Below are positions 45,582 through 55,568 of a stretch of 64,000 nt of DNA, piece after piece (positions within the stretch are counted from its first letter, which is position 1; each line of letters starts with the position of its first letter). Below the pieces are notes generated by a model. The model did no database searches. It was not told where the DNA came from and saw only the letters and a program-made list of their open reading frames with translations. Source of the stretch: Natronomonas salina (GTDB lineage Archaea > Halobacteriota > Halobacteria > Halobacteriales > Haloarculaceae); the NCBI RefSeq assembly GCF_013391105.1, contig NZ_CP058335.1:372001-436000 (forward strand), read 5' to 3'. Position numbers and translations under genes: made by a program.

Positions 45582-46370
45582 GTGAGCACCGTGGGCTCGC
45601 TCGCGGGCGTGTTCCTGCTTGGCGTCGGCATCGTCGCCGGGGCCTACGGCCTGCGTCGACGGCGGCAGCGTGACGCGATCGCGGGCGTCGAGACGACCGA
45701 CGTGCTGCGGCTGACCCCCGGACCGGCGGAGGTCTACGGCACGGCCGAACCGACCGAGGACGGCCCCTTGCCGACGCCCTTCTCGGACGACGACTGCCTC
45801 CTCGTGGAGTGGGAGATCGAGGAGTGGGAGGAGTCAGGGAAGCACTCGAGCTGGCGGACCGAGGGTGCCGGGACGATCACGGCCCCGTTCTACGTCGACG
45901 ACGGGACCGACCGCGTGCTCGTCCGCCCGGGCGAGGCGACCGTCGAGCTTTCCGGCCCCCGCGAGACGACCGAGGTGGGCGTCGACGAGCCGCTGCCCGG
46001 CCCCATCCAGCGGTTCGTCGACCTCGACTCCACGCCCGGCGAACCGCGGGGCGCCTTCCTCCAGGCGATCGACTGGGGGACGCGGGTCGGCGACCGGAAG
46101 TACCACCAGCGGGTCCTCCGGCCGGGCGACCAGGTGTACGTCCACGGGACGGCCACCCGCGTCGGGGCAGAGACGTTCGGCGCAAACGACTTCGAGATCG
46201 TCGCCCGCGCCGACGACGGCCACCCGGACGCGGAGCTGTTCCTCGTCGCCGACCGGCCCGAGTCGGAGCTCCTCGCCGACCGCGGCGACGCGGTGATCTA
46301 CCTCACGATCGCGGGGTTCTCCCTGCTCGCCGGCGCCGGGCTGCTCGTCGCGTCGCTCCTCGCGGGCTGA
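45582..46370 (+). CDS. GIDE-domain membrane protein
   Basis: 262 residues, GTG start. One helix at the N-terminus (LAGVFLLGVGIVAGAYGL), a soluble domain, and a last hydrophobic segment (VIYLTIAGFSLLAGAG). The middle has the GIDE pattern (DCLLVEWEIEEWEESGKHSSW, FYVDDGTDRVLVRP, LRPGDQVYVHGTATR) seen in MUL1-type proteins but without a RING finger. Role in haloarchaea unknown. No promoter is obvious at the ideal distance from the GTG. Confidence 0.7.
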   Translation: MSTVGSLAGVFLLGVGIVAGAYGLRRRRQRDAIAGVETTDVLRLTPGPAEVYGTAEPTEDGPLPTPFSDDDCLLVEWEIEEWEESGKHSSWRTEGAGTITAPFYVDDGTDRVLVRPGEATVELSGPRETTEVGVDEPLPGPIQRFVDLDSTPGEPRGAFLQAIDWGTRVGDRKYHQRVLRPGDQVYVHGTATRVGAETFGANDFEIVARADDGHPDAELFLVADRPESELLADRGDAVIYLTIAGFSLLAGAGLLVASLLAG

Positions 46371-46395
46371 TTCCGTCCTCTCGCAGAACCCGCTC

Positions 46396-46648
46396 CATTT
46401 TTAAACCAGGAGGGAGAAGCCCTCTGTAACCGAGTAACGGTCGCCCCGGGCTCGGGTGGGCGACCGGCAGTCGCCGGCGGGAGACGGCCGGCCGCGGCGA
46501 ACGCGCGACCCCGCAGGTCGCGCCCGCCCGGCCGCGTCCGACCGCCGGCCCACCGACCGCACGTCGGTGTGGCGTCCGTCGTAGACGGCCGTGTCACGGG
46601 CCGGTCGCCCACTCGCGAGTCCGCGGAGCGGTCTCTCGGACTCAAACC
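46396..46648 (+). ncRNA. Highly structured leader or small RNA before RNase J
   Basis: A CATTTTTAAACC promoter-like box at 46396-46407 is followed by about 220 G+C-rich bases with no good reading frame but several perfect stems: GGTCGCCC/GGGCGACC (46439-46465), GCGCGACC/GGTCGCGC (46503-46523), GAGTCCG/CGGACTC (46617-46643). The last ends six bases before the RNase J ATG. It does not show SRP RNA or RNase P signatures. Read as a long structured 5' leader or an independent small RNA. Confidence 0.45.
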
Positions 46649-47997
46649 ATGGAGATCGAAATCGCAACGATCGGCGGCTACGAGGAGGTCGGCCGGCAGA
46701 TGACTGCCGTCCGCGCCCGGCGACGACGTCGTCATCTTCGACATGGGGCTGAACCTGTCGAAGGTCCTCATCCACGACAACGTCGAGACCGAACGGATGC
46801 ACAGCCTGGACCTCATCGACATGGGGGCCATTCCGGACGACCGGGTCATGAGCGACATCGAGGGCGACGTGCAGGCGATCGTGCCGACGCACGGCCACCT
46901 CGACCACATCGGCGCCATCTCGAAGCTGGCCCACCGCTACGACGCCCCCATCGTCGCGACGCCCTTCACCATCGAACTCGTCAAGCAGCAGATCGAGGGC
47001 GAGGAGAAGTTCGGCGTCCAGAACGACCTCGTGAAGATGGAGGCCGGCGAGACGATGGGTATCGGCGAGAAGTGCGAACTGGAGTTCGTCAACGTCACTC
47101 ACTCGATCATCGACGCCATCAACCCCGTCCTCCACACCCCGGAGGGCGCCGTGGTGTACGGCCTCGACAAGCGGATGGATCACACGCCCGTCCTGGGCGA
47201 CCCCATCGACATGAAGCGGTTCCACGAGATCGGCCGCGAGGGCGAGGGCGTCCTCTGTTACATCGAGGACTGCACCAACGCCAACAAGAAGGGTCGGACC
47301 CCTTCGGAGTCGGTGGCACGTGCCCACCTCAAGGACGTGCTGTACTCCCTGGAGGACTACGACGGTGGCATCGTCGCCACCACCTTCTCCAGTCACATCG
47401 CTCGCGTCACGAGCCTCGTGGAGTTCGCGAAGGACATCGGCCGGCCAGCCGGTGCTTCTCGGTCGCTCGATGGAGAAGTACAGCGGGACGGCGGAACGGC
47501 TCGGCTTCGTCGACTTCCCGGACGACCTCGGGATGTACGGCCACCGGAAGTCTGTCGACCGGACGTTCCAGCGCATCATGGAGGAGGGCAAGGAGAACTA
47601 CCTCCCCGTCGTGACGGGCCACCAGGGCGAACCGCGCGCGATGCTCACGCGGATGGCCCGCGGCGAGACGCCGTACGAACTCGACAACGGCGACAAGGTC
47701 GTCTTCTCGGCGCGAGTGATCCCCGAGCCGACCAACGAGGGGCAGCGCTACCAGGCCGAGAAGCTGCTCGGCATGCAGGGCGCCCGCATCTACGACGACA
47801 TCCACGTCTCCGGCCATCTGAACCAGGAGGGCCACTACGAGATGCTCGACGCGTTGCAGCCGAAGCACATCGTCCCGGCCCACCAGGACCTCAGCGGGTT
47901 CTCCTCGTACGTGAACCTCTGTGAGAACGAGGGCTACGAGATGGGCCGAGACCTGCACGTCTCACGCAACGGCCAGACGATCCAGATCACCGAATGA
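46649..47997 (+). pseudogene. rnj: RNase J-type exo/endoribonuclease, two +1 frameshifts
   Basis: Metallo-beta-lactamase/beta-CASP ribonuclease, 448 residues if two extra C bases are removed. The first frame gives [21 protein letters not shown]. After the CCC at 46716-46718 a one-base shift is needed to continue [23 protein letters not shown] (catalytic HxHxDH). After CC at 47445-47446 a second shift is needed to continue [11 protein letters not shown] through [19 protein letters not shown]-like [11 protein letters not shown] and HIVPAH. Everything else is intact, and the stop overlaps the idsA start. Sequencing error, recent inactivation and recoding remain open. Confidence 0.85.
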
Positions 47998-49019
47998 CCA
48001 CCGAAGAGCGCGTCGAGGCGGCGATCGCGGACCGCCGCGAGATCGTCAACGACGCCATCGCCGAACAGCTCCCGGTCCAGAAGCCGGAGCGGCTCTACTC
48101 GGCGTCGCGGTACCTGCTGGACGCCGGCGGCAAGCGCCTCCGGCCGACCATCCTGCTGCTCACGGCGGAGGCCATCTCGGGGGAGGAACCGCTCGCGGCC
48201 GACTACCGCGAGTTCCCGTCCCTCGAGGGCAACGGCGTCGACGTCCTCTCGGCGGCGGTCAGTATCGAGGTCATCCAGTCGTTCACGCTCATCCACGACG
48301 ACATCATGGACGACGACGACCTCCGGCGGGGCGTCCCCGCCGTCCACCGGGAGTACGACCTCGAGACCGCCATCCTCGCCGGCGACACGCTCTACTCGAA
48401 GGCCTTCGAGTACATGCTCGATACGGGCGCACCGGCCGAGCGCAGCGTGCGCGCCCTCGACGAACTGGCGACCACCTGCACCGAGATCTGCGAGGGCCAG
48501 GCCCTCGACGTCGACTTCGAGGAGCGCGGCGACGTGACGACCGACGAGTACCTGGAGATGGTGGAGTTCAAGACGGCGGTCCTGTACGCGGCGGCCTCGG
48601 CGATTCCGGCCATCCTGCTGGGCTCCGACCAGGAGACCGTCGACGCGCTCCACGGCTACGGCCTCGACATCGGACGCGCCTTCCAGATCCAGGACGACCT
48701 GCTGGACCTCACCGTCCCCAGCGAGGAGCTCGGCAAGCAGCGCGGCTCCGACCTCGTTGAGGGCAAGCGGACGGTCATCACGCTGCACGCCCGCGACCAG
48801 GGCGTCGACGTCGATACCCTGGTCTCCGACGACCCCGGCGAGGCGGAGATCGAGGCGGCGGTCGCCCGCCTGGAGGAGGCCGGGAGCATCGATTTCGCCC
48901 GCGAGATGGCCCAGGACCTCGTCGACAGCGGGAAGCAGCAACTCGAGGTGCTCCCGGACGGGGAGTCCCGGAGCCTCCTCGAGGACATCGCGGACTTCCT
49001 CATCGAGCGCGGGTACTGA
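47994..49019 (+). CDS. idsA: Polyprenyl diphosphate synthase (geranylgeranyl/farnesyl type)
   Basis: 341 residues, trans-prenyltransferase for archaeal lipid chains. First Asp-rich motif DDIMD at 102-106, second QIQDDLLDL later, [10 protein letters not shown] between, and the GGKRLRP loop at about 45. Phe97 five residues before the first motif fits a C15-C20 product, but product length is not certain. ATGA overlap with the RNase J gene. Confidence 0.93.
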   Translation: MTTEERVEAAIADRREIVNDAIAEQLPVQKPERLYSASRYLLDAGGKRLRPTILLLTAEAISGEEPLAADYREFPSLEGNGVDVLSAAVSIEVIQSFTLIHDDIMDDDDLRRGVPAVHREYDLETAILAGDTLYSKAFEYMLDTGAPAERSVRALDELATTCTEICEGQALDVDFEERGDVTTDEYLEMVEFKTAVLYAAASAIPAILLGSDQETVDALHGYGLDIGRAFQIQDDLLDLTVPSEELGKQRGSDLVEGKRTVITLHARDQGVDVDTLVSDDPGEAEIEAAVARLEEAGSIDFAREMAQDLVDSGKQQLEVLPDGESRSLLEDIADFLIERGY

Positions 49020-49106
49020 CGCCCGCGGTCGACGCGTTCTCCCGTCGGCCCCGCCCGGACGTGGGCAAAGGCTTTGACGCTCCTGGCAGATATTCACTGG
49101 CATGCC

Positions 49107-50708
49107 ATGAAGCGCGAGATGCTCACCACCGACTTCCTCGAGCGCGCGGTCGACCTCTACGACGACGTGACGGGGGTCGTCGCCCACGACGGCACCGAGT
49201 ACACGTACGCCGAGGTCGAGGATCGGGTCGACAGGCTCGCCCACGCCCTCGCCGACCTGGGCGTCGGGCGCGGCGACCGCGTCGCCCTGCTGGCACCGAA
49301 CACCCACTACTTCATCGAGACGCTCTACGCGACGAACCGGCTCGGCGCCGTCTTCGTCCCGATGAACTACCGGCTGACCCCCGACGAGCTCTCGTACATC
49401 GTCGACGACTGCGAGGCCGACGTGGTCGTCGCCGACTACGACTACGCCGGCAACGTCGAGCCCATCCGCGAGGAGGTCTCGGCCGAGCACTTCGTCGGCT
49501 ACGAGGCCGACCGGATCGACGGCGACTGGCAGGACTACGAGACGCTGCTCGACGAGCAGCCGTCGACGGAGCCCGACTACCCGGAGCTCTCTGAGGACGA
49601 AGACGCCAGCATCAACTACACCTCCGGGACGACCGGCGACCCGAAGGGCGTCGTCCGAACCCACCGGACGGAGCACTGGCACGCGCTGGTGTTGAACCAG
49701 CACATGGAGATCCGCGACGACGACAACTACCTGTGGACGCTGCCGATGTTCCACTGCAACGGCTGGGGGCACACCTACGCCATCACGGGGACCGGCGGCA
49801 CGCACGTCTGCCAGCGGACTTTCGACCCCGAAGGGACCCTCCGGCGCGTCCGCGAGCACGACGTCAGCTTCATGTGCGGGGCGCCGACCGTGCTGAACAA
49901 CCTCATCCAGTTCTACGAGGACGCCGACGGCGACGTCGGGATGACCGGGGACCGCGACGTCCGCATCGCGACCGCCGGGAGCGCGCCCGCGACGGCGACG
50001 ATCGAGACGATCGAGGACGAGTTCGACTGGCGCATCATCCACATCTACGGGCTCACGGAGACGGCGCCGATCATCACGACCAGCAACTCGCCGCGGCGGC
50101 TCGCCGAGCGCGGCCGCGAACTGAAGGTGACCCAGGGCTCGGAGGTGCTCTGCACCGACGTCCGCGTCGTCGACGAGGACGGCGAGGACGTCCCGCGGGA
50201 CGGCGGGACCATCGGCGAGATCGTCGTCCGGGGCAACCAGGTGATGGACCGGTACCTGGGGAAGCCGGAGGAGACCCGCCGGGCGTTCAACGACCGCATC
50301 GAGGGGTACTTCCACACCGGCGACCTCGCGACCGTCGACGAGGACGGCATGGTGGCCATCCAGGACCGCCGGAAGGACATCATCATCTCGGGCGGCGAGA
50401 ACATCTCCTCAATCGAGGTCGAGGACGCCCTCTACGACCACGAGGACGTCTCGAAGGCGGCGGTCATCCCCGTGCCGAGCGAGAAGTGGGGCGAGACGCC
50501 GAAGGCCGTCGTCGTCGAACGACCCGGCGCGAGCCTGACGGAAGACGAGGTCATCGACTTCGTGAAGGACCGCCTGGCCGGCTACAAGGCGCCGACGAGC
50601 GTCGACTTCGTCGATGACCTCCCGGAGACGGCGACCGGGAAGGTCCAGAAGTACGAACTCCGTGCGAAGTACTGGGAGGACGAGGAGCGGATGGTCGGCG
50701 AGGGGTAG
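49107..50708 (+). CDS. AMP-dependent acyl-CoA synthetase, copy 3 (medium/long chain type)
   Basis: 533 residues. SINYTSGTTGDPKGVVRTHR near residue 175, LPMFHCNGWG (the FHxNGW signature of the AlkK/medium-to-long-chain group), HIYGLTETAP, YFHTGDLATVDEDGMV hinge and Lys in ATGKVQKYEL. This signature separates it from copies 1 and 2. ATG 49107 chosen; the frame extends to 49074. It sits between idsA and gltX, which adjoin in the ancestral arrangement. Confidence 0.9.
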   Translation: MKREMLTTDFLERAVDLYDDVTGVVAHDGTEYTYAEVEDRVDRLAHALADLGVGRGDRVALLAPNTHYFIETLYATNRLGAVFVPMNYRLTPDELSYIVDDCEADVVVADYDYAGNVEPIREEVSAEHFVGYEADRIDGDWQDYETLLDEQPSTEPDYPELSEDEDASINYTSGTTGDPKGVVRTHRTEHWHALVLNQHMEIRDDDNYLWTLPMFHCNGWGHTYAITGTGGTHVCQRTFDPEGTLRRVREHDVSFMCGAPTVLNNLIQFYEDADGDVGMTGDRDVRIATAGSAPATATIETIEDEFDWRIIHIYGLTETAPIITTSNSPRRLAERGRELKVTQGSEVLCTDVRVVDEDGEDVPRDGGTIGEIVVRGNQVMDRYLGKPEETRRAFNDRIEGYFHTGDLATVDEDGMVAIQDRRKDIIISGGENISSIEVEDALYDHEDVSKAAVIPVPSEKWGETPKAVVVERPGASLTEDEVIDFVKDRLAGYKAPTSVDFVDDLPETATGKVQKYELRAKYWEDEERMVGEG

Positions 50709-50780
50709 CGTCGCCGGTCGGTCGGCGCCCGCGGGGGGAATCCCGGTAGGTTTTGACCCTCCCCGCGGTAGCTGTCGGTA

Positions 50781-52496
50781 ATGGACGAGGACCTCCGCGA
50801 GCGCGTCGAGCGCGAGGCCGAGACGGCCGCGCTGTTCAACGCGCTCAAGCACGACAGCGACGCACAGGTCGGCGCCATCATGGGCCCGATGATGGGCGAG
50901 AACCCCGAGTTCCGCGAGCACGGCGACGAGATCCCCGGCGTCATCTCGCCGGTCATCCAGCGGGTCAACGGCCTCTCGGCCGCCGAGAAGCGCGACCGCC
51001 TCGCGGAACTGGACCCCGAACTGGTCGAGGAACTCGAAGCCGAGGACGAGGAAGACGACCAGCCGCTGCCCGACCTCCCGAACGTCGAGGCCTACGACGA
51101 GGTGCGGATGCGGCTGGCGCCGAACCCCAACGGCCCCTGGCACCTCGGCAGCGCCCGGATGCCCGCCGTCATCGGGACGTACAAGGAGATGTACGACGGC
51201 TGGATGCTCTGCCGGTTCGACGACACCGACCCCGAGACGAAGCGGCCGGACCTCGACGCCTACGACGAGATCCTGGAGGCCATCGACTACCTCGGCTTCG
51301 AGCCCGACGAGGTCGTGAAGGCCTCCGACCGCGTCGAGACCTACTACGAGCACGCGCGGAACCTCATCGAGGCCGGCGGCGCCTACACCTGCTCCTGCGG
51401 CGGCGAGGAGTTCTCCGAGTTGAAGAACAGCGGCGAGCCCTGCCCGCACCGCGACAAGGACGTCGAGACCACCCTCGAGGAGTTCGAGGCGATGGTCGAC
51501 GGCGGGTACAGCTCCGGCGAGATCGTGCTCCGCGTCCGGACGGACATCGAGCACAAGAACCCGGCGCTGCGCGACTGGGTCGCCTTCCGGATGGTCGACA
51601 CCCCGCATCCGCGGGAGACGGCCGCCGAGTACCGCTGCTGGCCGATGCTGGACTTCCAGTCGGGCGTCGACGACCACCTCTTCGGCGTCACCCACATCAT
51701 CCGCGGCATCGACCTGCAGGACTCCGCGAAGCGCCAGCAGTTCGTCTACGACTACTTCGACTGGGAGTACCCGGAGGTGCTCCACTGGGGGCACGTCCAG
51801 ATCGACGCCTACGACGTGGCGATGTCGACCTCGACGATCAAGCAGAAGGTCGAGGCCGGCGAACTCGACGGCTGGGACGACCCGCGGGCGCCGACCGTCG
51901 CCAGCCTCCGCCGGCGCGGCATCCGCGGCGAGGCCATCGTCGACGCGATGACCGAACTCGGCACCTCCACCTCGAACGTCGACCTGGCGATGTCGTCCAT
52001 CTACGCGAACAACCGCGAACTCGTCGACGACGATGCCGACCGCCGGTTCCTCGTCCGCGACGGCGTCGAGAAGACCGTCGTCGGCGGACCGGACGGCGCC
52101 GAACCGCCGCTGCACCCCGACCACGAGGACCGCGGGACCCGCTCCATCCCCGTCGACGGCGCCGTGCTGGTCGAACCGGAGGACGTCCCGCCGAACGGCA
52201 AGCGCGTCTGGCTGAAGGGCTACGGGCCGGTGCGGCACACCCGCGACGCCTTCGAGTTCACCGGCGAGGACATCGACGTCGTCCGGGAGGGCGACGTGGA
52301 CGTGGTCCACTGGGTGCCCGCCGACGAGAACGTCCCGCTGCGGCTCCGGACGATGGACGGGGACGAGCGGGGGCACGCGGAACCCGGTATCTCGACGTAC
52401 ACACCCGACGACGTCGTCCAGTTCGAGCGCATCGGCTTCGCCAGGGTAGATAGACACGACGACGAGGAGACCGTCGCCTACTACAGCCACCCCTGA
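50781..52496 (+). CDS. gltX: Glutamyl-tRNA synthetase (archaeal, non-discriminating type)
   Basis: 571 residues. Class I signature PNGPWHLGSAR near residue 115 is the HIGH region; the KMSKS equivalent is VAMSTSTIKQK. A helical N-terminal domain and a C-terminal beta-barrel tRNA-binding region as in archaeal GluRS/GlnRS. Archaea use it to charge tRNA-Gln with Glu for later amidation. Standard last gene of the isoprenoid/translation string. Confidence 0.95.
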   Translation: MDEDLRERVEREAETAALFNALKHDSDAQVGAIMGPMMGENPEFREHGDEIPGVISPVIQRVNGLSAAEKRDRLAELDPELVEELEAEDEEDDQPLPDLPNVEAYDEVRMRLAPNPNGPWHLGSARMPAVIGTYKEMYDGWMLCRFDDTDPETKRPDLDAYDEILEAIDYLGFEPDEVVKASDRVETYYEHARNLIEAGGAYTCSCGGEEFSELKNSGEPCPHRDKDVETTLEEFEAMVDGGYSSGEIVLRVRTDIEHKNPALRDWVAFRMVDTPHPRETAAEYRCWPMLDFQSGVDDHLFGVTHIIRGIDLQDSAKRQQFVYDYFDWEYPEVLHWGHVQIDAYDVAMSTSTIKQKVEAGELDGWDDPRAPTVASLRRRGIRGEAIVDAMTELGTSTSNVDLAMSSIYANNRELVDDDADRRFLVRDGVEKTVVGGPDGAEPPLHPDHEDRGTRSIPVDGAVLVEPEDVPPNGKRVWLKGYGPVRHTRDAFEFTGEDIDVVREGDVDVVHWVPADENVPLRLRTMDGDERGHAEPGISTYTPDDVVQFERIGFARVDRHDDEETVAYYSHP

Positions 52497-52536
52497 CGGG
52501 CGCGAACGTTTAAGGTCCGTCCGGCACTGTTGATAG

Positions 52537-52872
<336 letters not shown>

Positions 52873-53019
52873 CCCGGGAGCCCGGACGGCGACCCGAACC
52901 GCCCTTCGATTCTCTCGTCCGCCCGCCGACCAGCGGTAGCTGGCGGTCCAGCGGCCCAGCCACCGTGCTAAAAACTATTAGGCCGTGGTGGGACAGAGTC
53001 TCTTAGGGTACGGTTATCA

Positions 53020-53874
53020 ATGAACACACTCGTGCTGACGAAAGGCGTCCCCGACTTCCGGGAGGGCCAGGTCTCCTTCGACGAGGACGGCCACCTGGAA
53101 CGCGGGAAGACGCCGACGGTGATGAACCCGAACGACAAGTTCGCGCTCCGGGCGGCCCTCCAGACGAAGGTCCGCCACGGGGGCAAGGTGTCGCTGATGA
53201 GCATGGGGCCGCCGGGGTACAAGGAGGTCCTCCAGGAGGGGATGCGGGACGTCTACGCCGACGACCTCTACCTGCTCTCCGACCGGGAGATGGGGGCCGC
53301 AGACACCTGGGCGACCGCGATGACGGTCGCCACCGGCATCGAGAAGCTCGAGGAGACGCCGGACCTCATCTTCGCGGGCTTCAAGACCGCCGACGGGGAG
53401 ACCGGCCACACCGGCCCGCAGACCAACTGGTGTCTGCAGTGGCCGCTGGTCACCCACGTCGTCGCGCTCGACATCGACGCCGACGAGGGGCGGCTCCGGG
53501 CGAAGCGGCTCGTGGAGGGCGACGTCGAGGAGATCGAGACCGTCGAGGCCGACCTCCCTGCCTTCGTCGTCGCCGACCCCGAGTTCGAGCCGACCTACCG
53601 GAAGGCCGCCCACCGGCTGAAGCACAAGGAGCTCCGCGAGGAGACCCGGGAGCGCGCCGAGGACTACGAGGACCTCGTGACGGTGTGGGACCACCAGGAC
53701 CTGAACCTCGACCCCGACTTCATCGGCCTGGACGGCTCCCCGACGATCGTCTCCGGCGTCGACCCCATCCCGAAGGCGCCGTCGGAGCGGGAAGCCCAGA
53801 CCGTCACCCCCGACGACGAGGAGGGGATGAGCGACGTCCTCGAGGAGATGGCGCCGTACGCGGCAGGTGACTGA
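53020..53874 (+). CDS. etfB: Electron transfer flavoprotein beta subunit
   Basis: 284 residues. LVLTKGVPDFREG start, MNPNDKFALRAAL, ADTWATAMTVATGIEK and DGETGHTGPQTNWCLQWPLVTHV in the nucleotide-binding part. Of the FixA/EtfB family. First gene of the ETF operon, two bases before etfA. TATA-like CTAAAAACTATTAGG (52967-52981) would give a leader of about 20 bases. Confidence 0.9.
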   Translation: MNTLVLTKGVPDFREGQVSFDEDGHLERGKTPTVMNPNDKFALRAALQTKVRHGGKVSLMSMGPPGYKEVLQEGMRDVYADDLYLLSDREMGAADTWATAMTVATGIEKLEETPDLIFAGFKTADGETGHTGPQTNWCLQWPLVTHVVALDIDADEGRLRAKRLVEGDVEEIETVEADLPAFVVADPEFEPTYRKAAHRLKHKELREETRERAEDYEDLVTVWDHQDLNLDPDFIGLDGSPTIVSGVDPIPKAPSEREAQTVTPDDEEGMSDVLEEMAPYAAGD

Positions 53875-53876
53875 CA

Positions 53877-55568
53877 ATGGTATCTCTAGACCCCACCGAA
53901 CACGAGATCGCGGAGCTGGGACCGAAGATCAAGGACGTCGACGACGTCGACGAACTGGAGGAGATGCTGGAACTCGAGGAGGAAGCCGAGGACCGCGACC
54001 CGGTGAAGACCCTCATCGAGGGCCGTATCGACACGCTCTCCGAGGACGACGAGGACGTCGACCCGGGCGAGGCCGACCTGACGGAGCTGACGGTCGCCGA
54101 CGTCGCGAACATGGTCCGCGACGTCGACGACGTCGACGTCCTCGAGGATATGCTCGAACGCGAGCGCGAGGGGAAGGAGCGGAAGTCCGCCATCTCCCAG
54201 ATCGAGAAGCGCATCGAGGACCTGACGCAGGACGACGACGGCGAGGCGGCCGAAGTCGAGTACGTCCCGCCGGAGGAGAAGTACCCCGATCTCGACCACC
54301 CGACATCGGAGAAGCGGTGGGTCGAGGGGACCGTCGACGGCGACTACCGCGACATGTGGGTGTACTGCGAGACCCAGCAGGGCGAACTCATCGACGTCTC
54401 GAAGGAGATGCTCGGGAAGGCCCGCGAGCTGATGGACGGGTACAACGAGGCCCCCGCGAGCGACGCGAGCGGGGGGTCGGAAGACGAGTCTTCCGGAAAG
54501 TACGGCGGCGACGAAGACGGCAACCCCGAGGACGTCGTCGCGGTCCTCATCGGCGACGGCGTCGCGGACCTCGCCGAGGAGGCCGTCGCCTACGGCGCCG
54601 ACCGGGTCGTCTACCACGAGGACGAGCGACTCGCGCGATTCCGTCACAAGCCGTACACGGAGATATTCTGTGCGATGTGTCGGGACGGCGACTTCGAGTG
54701 GCGCGACTACCACGAGCCGCGGTACAACGTCTTCCCGGCGACGAACAACGGGCGGGACCTCTCGGCGCTCGTCCAGGGCGAACTCGACTCGGGGCTGGCC
54801 TCGGACTGCTCGGACCTCTACATCGACTCCGCGACCATCTCGAACCCCGCGAAGACCGGGACGCCAGGCGACAACAAGGTGTTCGAGCGTATCCTGCACA
54901 TGCCCCGGCCGGACTTCTCCGGGTTCGAGTACTCGACGATCCTCTGCATCGACAAACCGCACCGGGACTTCCACCCGCAGGGCGCCAGCGTCATCCCGGG
55001 AACGTTCGACCTCCCGGAGCCGGACCCCGACCGCGAGGGCGAGATCGTCGAGCACGACCTCGACCTGCCCGACGACTGGTTCCAGGTCGAGGTGACCGAC
55101 TTCGACCGCCTCGAAGGCGGCGTCGACCTCACCGGCAACGAGGTCGTCGTCGCGCTCGGCCGCGGTATCGGCGACCGACCTACCGAGGGGATGGAACTCG
55201 GCCTCGAACTGGTCGACGCCTTCGAGGAGGCCGACCTCGGGCTCTCACGCGGCGTCATCACGGCCTCCTACGAGTTCGACAGCCACGTCGAGGACTACGT
55301 CGCCGAGGAGCGCCAGATCGGCGAGTCCGGCCAGGTCGTCGAGCCCGACCTCTACGTCGCCGCCGGCATCTCCGGGGCGGTCCAGCACAAGGTCGGGATG
55401 GACGAGTCCGACACCATCGTCTCCATCAACACCGACCCGGACGCCGACATCCGGGACTTCTCGGACTACTACATCGAGGGGGACCTCTTCGAGGTGTTGC
55501 CGCGGCTGACGGAGGCGCTGAAGGAAGGCGAGTTCTCCACCGCGGTCGCGGAGGTGAGCGATGACTGA
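53877..55568 (+). CDS. etfA: Electron transfer flavoprotein alpha subunit with N-terminal extension
   Basis: 563 residues, against about 320 in most EtfA. Residues 1 to about 150 are an acidic helical extension with a duplicated unit of about 37 residues (19-55 and 81-117: DVDDVDELEEML and DVDDVDVLEDML). The EtfA core begins MWVYCETQQGELIDVSKEMLG at about 160. FAD-binding text near the C-terminus: LYVAAGISGAVQHKVGM and INTDPDADI. Overlaps fixC by eight bases. Confidence 0.9.
   Translation: MVSLDPTEHEIAELGPKIKDVDDVDELEEMLELEEEAEDRDPVKTLIEGRIDTLSEDDEDVDPGEADLTELTVADVANMVRDVDDVDVLEDMLEREREGKERKSAISQIEKRIEDLTQDDDGEAAEVEYVPPEEKYPDLDHPTSEKRWVEGTVDGDYRDMWVYCETQQGELIDVSKEMLGKARELMDGYNEAPASDASGGSEDESSGKYGGDEDGNPEDVVAVLIGDGVADLAEEAVAYGADRVVYHEDERLARFRHKPYTEIFCAMCRDGDFEWRDYHEPRYNVFPATNNGRDLSALVQGELDSGLASDCSDLYIDSATISNPAKTGTPGDNKVFERILHMPRPDFSGFEYSTILCIDKPHRDFHPQGASVIPGTFDLPEPDPDREGEIVEHDLDLPDDWFQVEVTDFDRLEGGVDLTGNEVVVALGRGIGDRPTEGMELGLELVDAFEEADLGLSRGVITASYEFDSHVEDYVAEERQIGESGQVVEPDLYVAAGISGAVQHKVGMDESDTIVSINTDPDADIRDFSDYYIEGDLFEVLPRLTEALKEGEFSTAVAEVSDD

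Noticed and set aside
46439-46648. SRP RNA or RNase P RNA in the structured leader of RNase J
   Set aside because: None of the conserved SRP helix 8 or RNase P core sequences could be seen.
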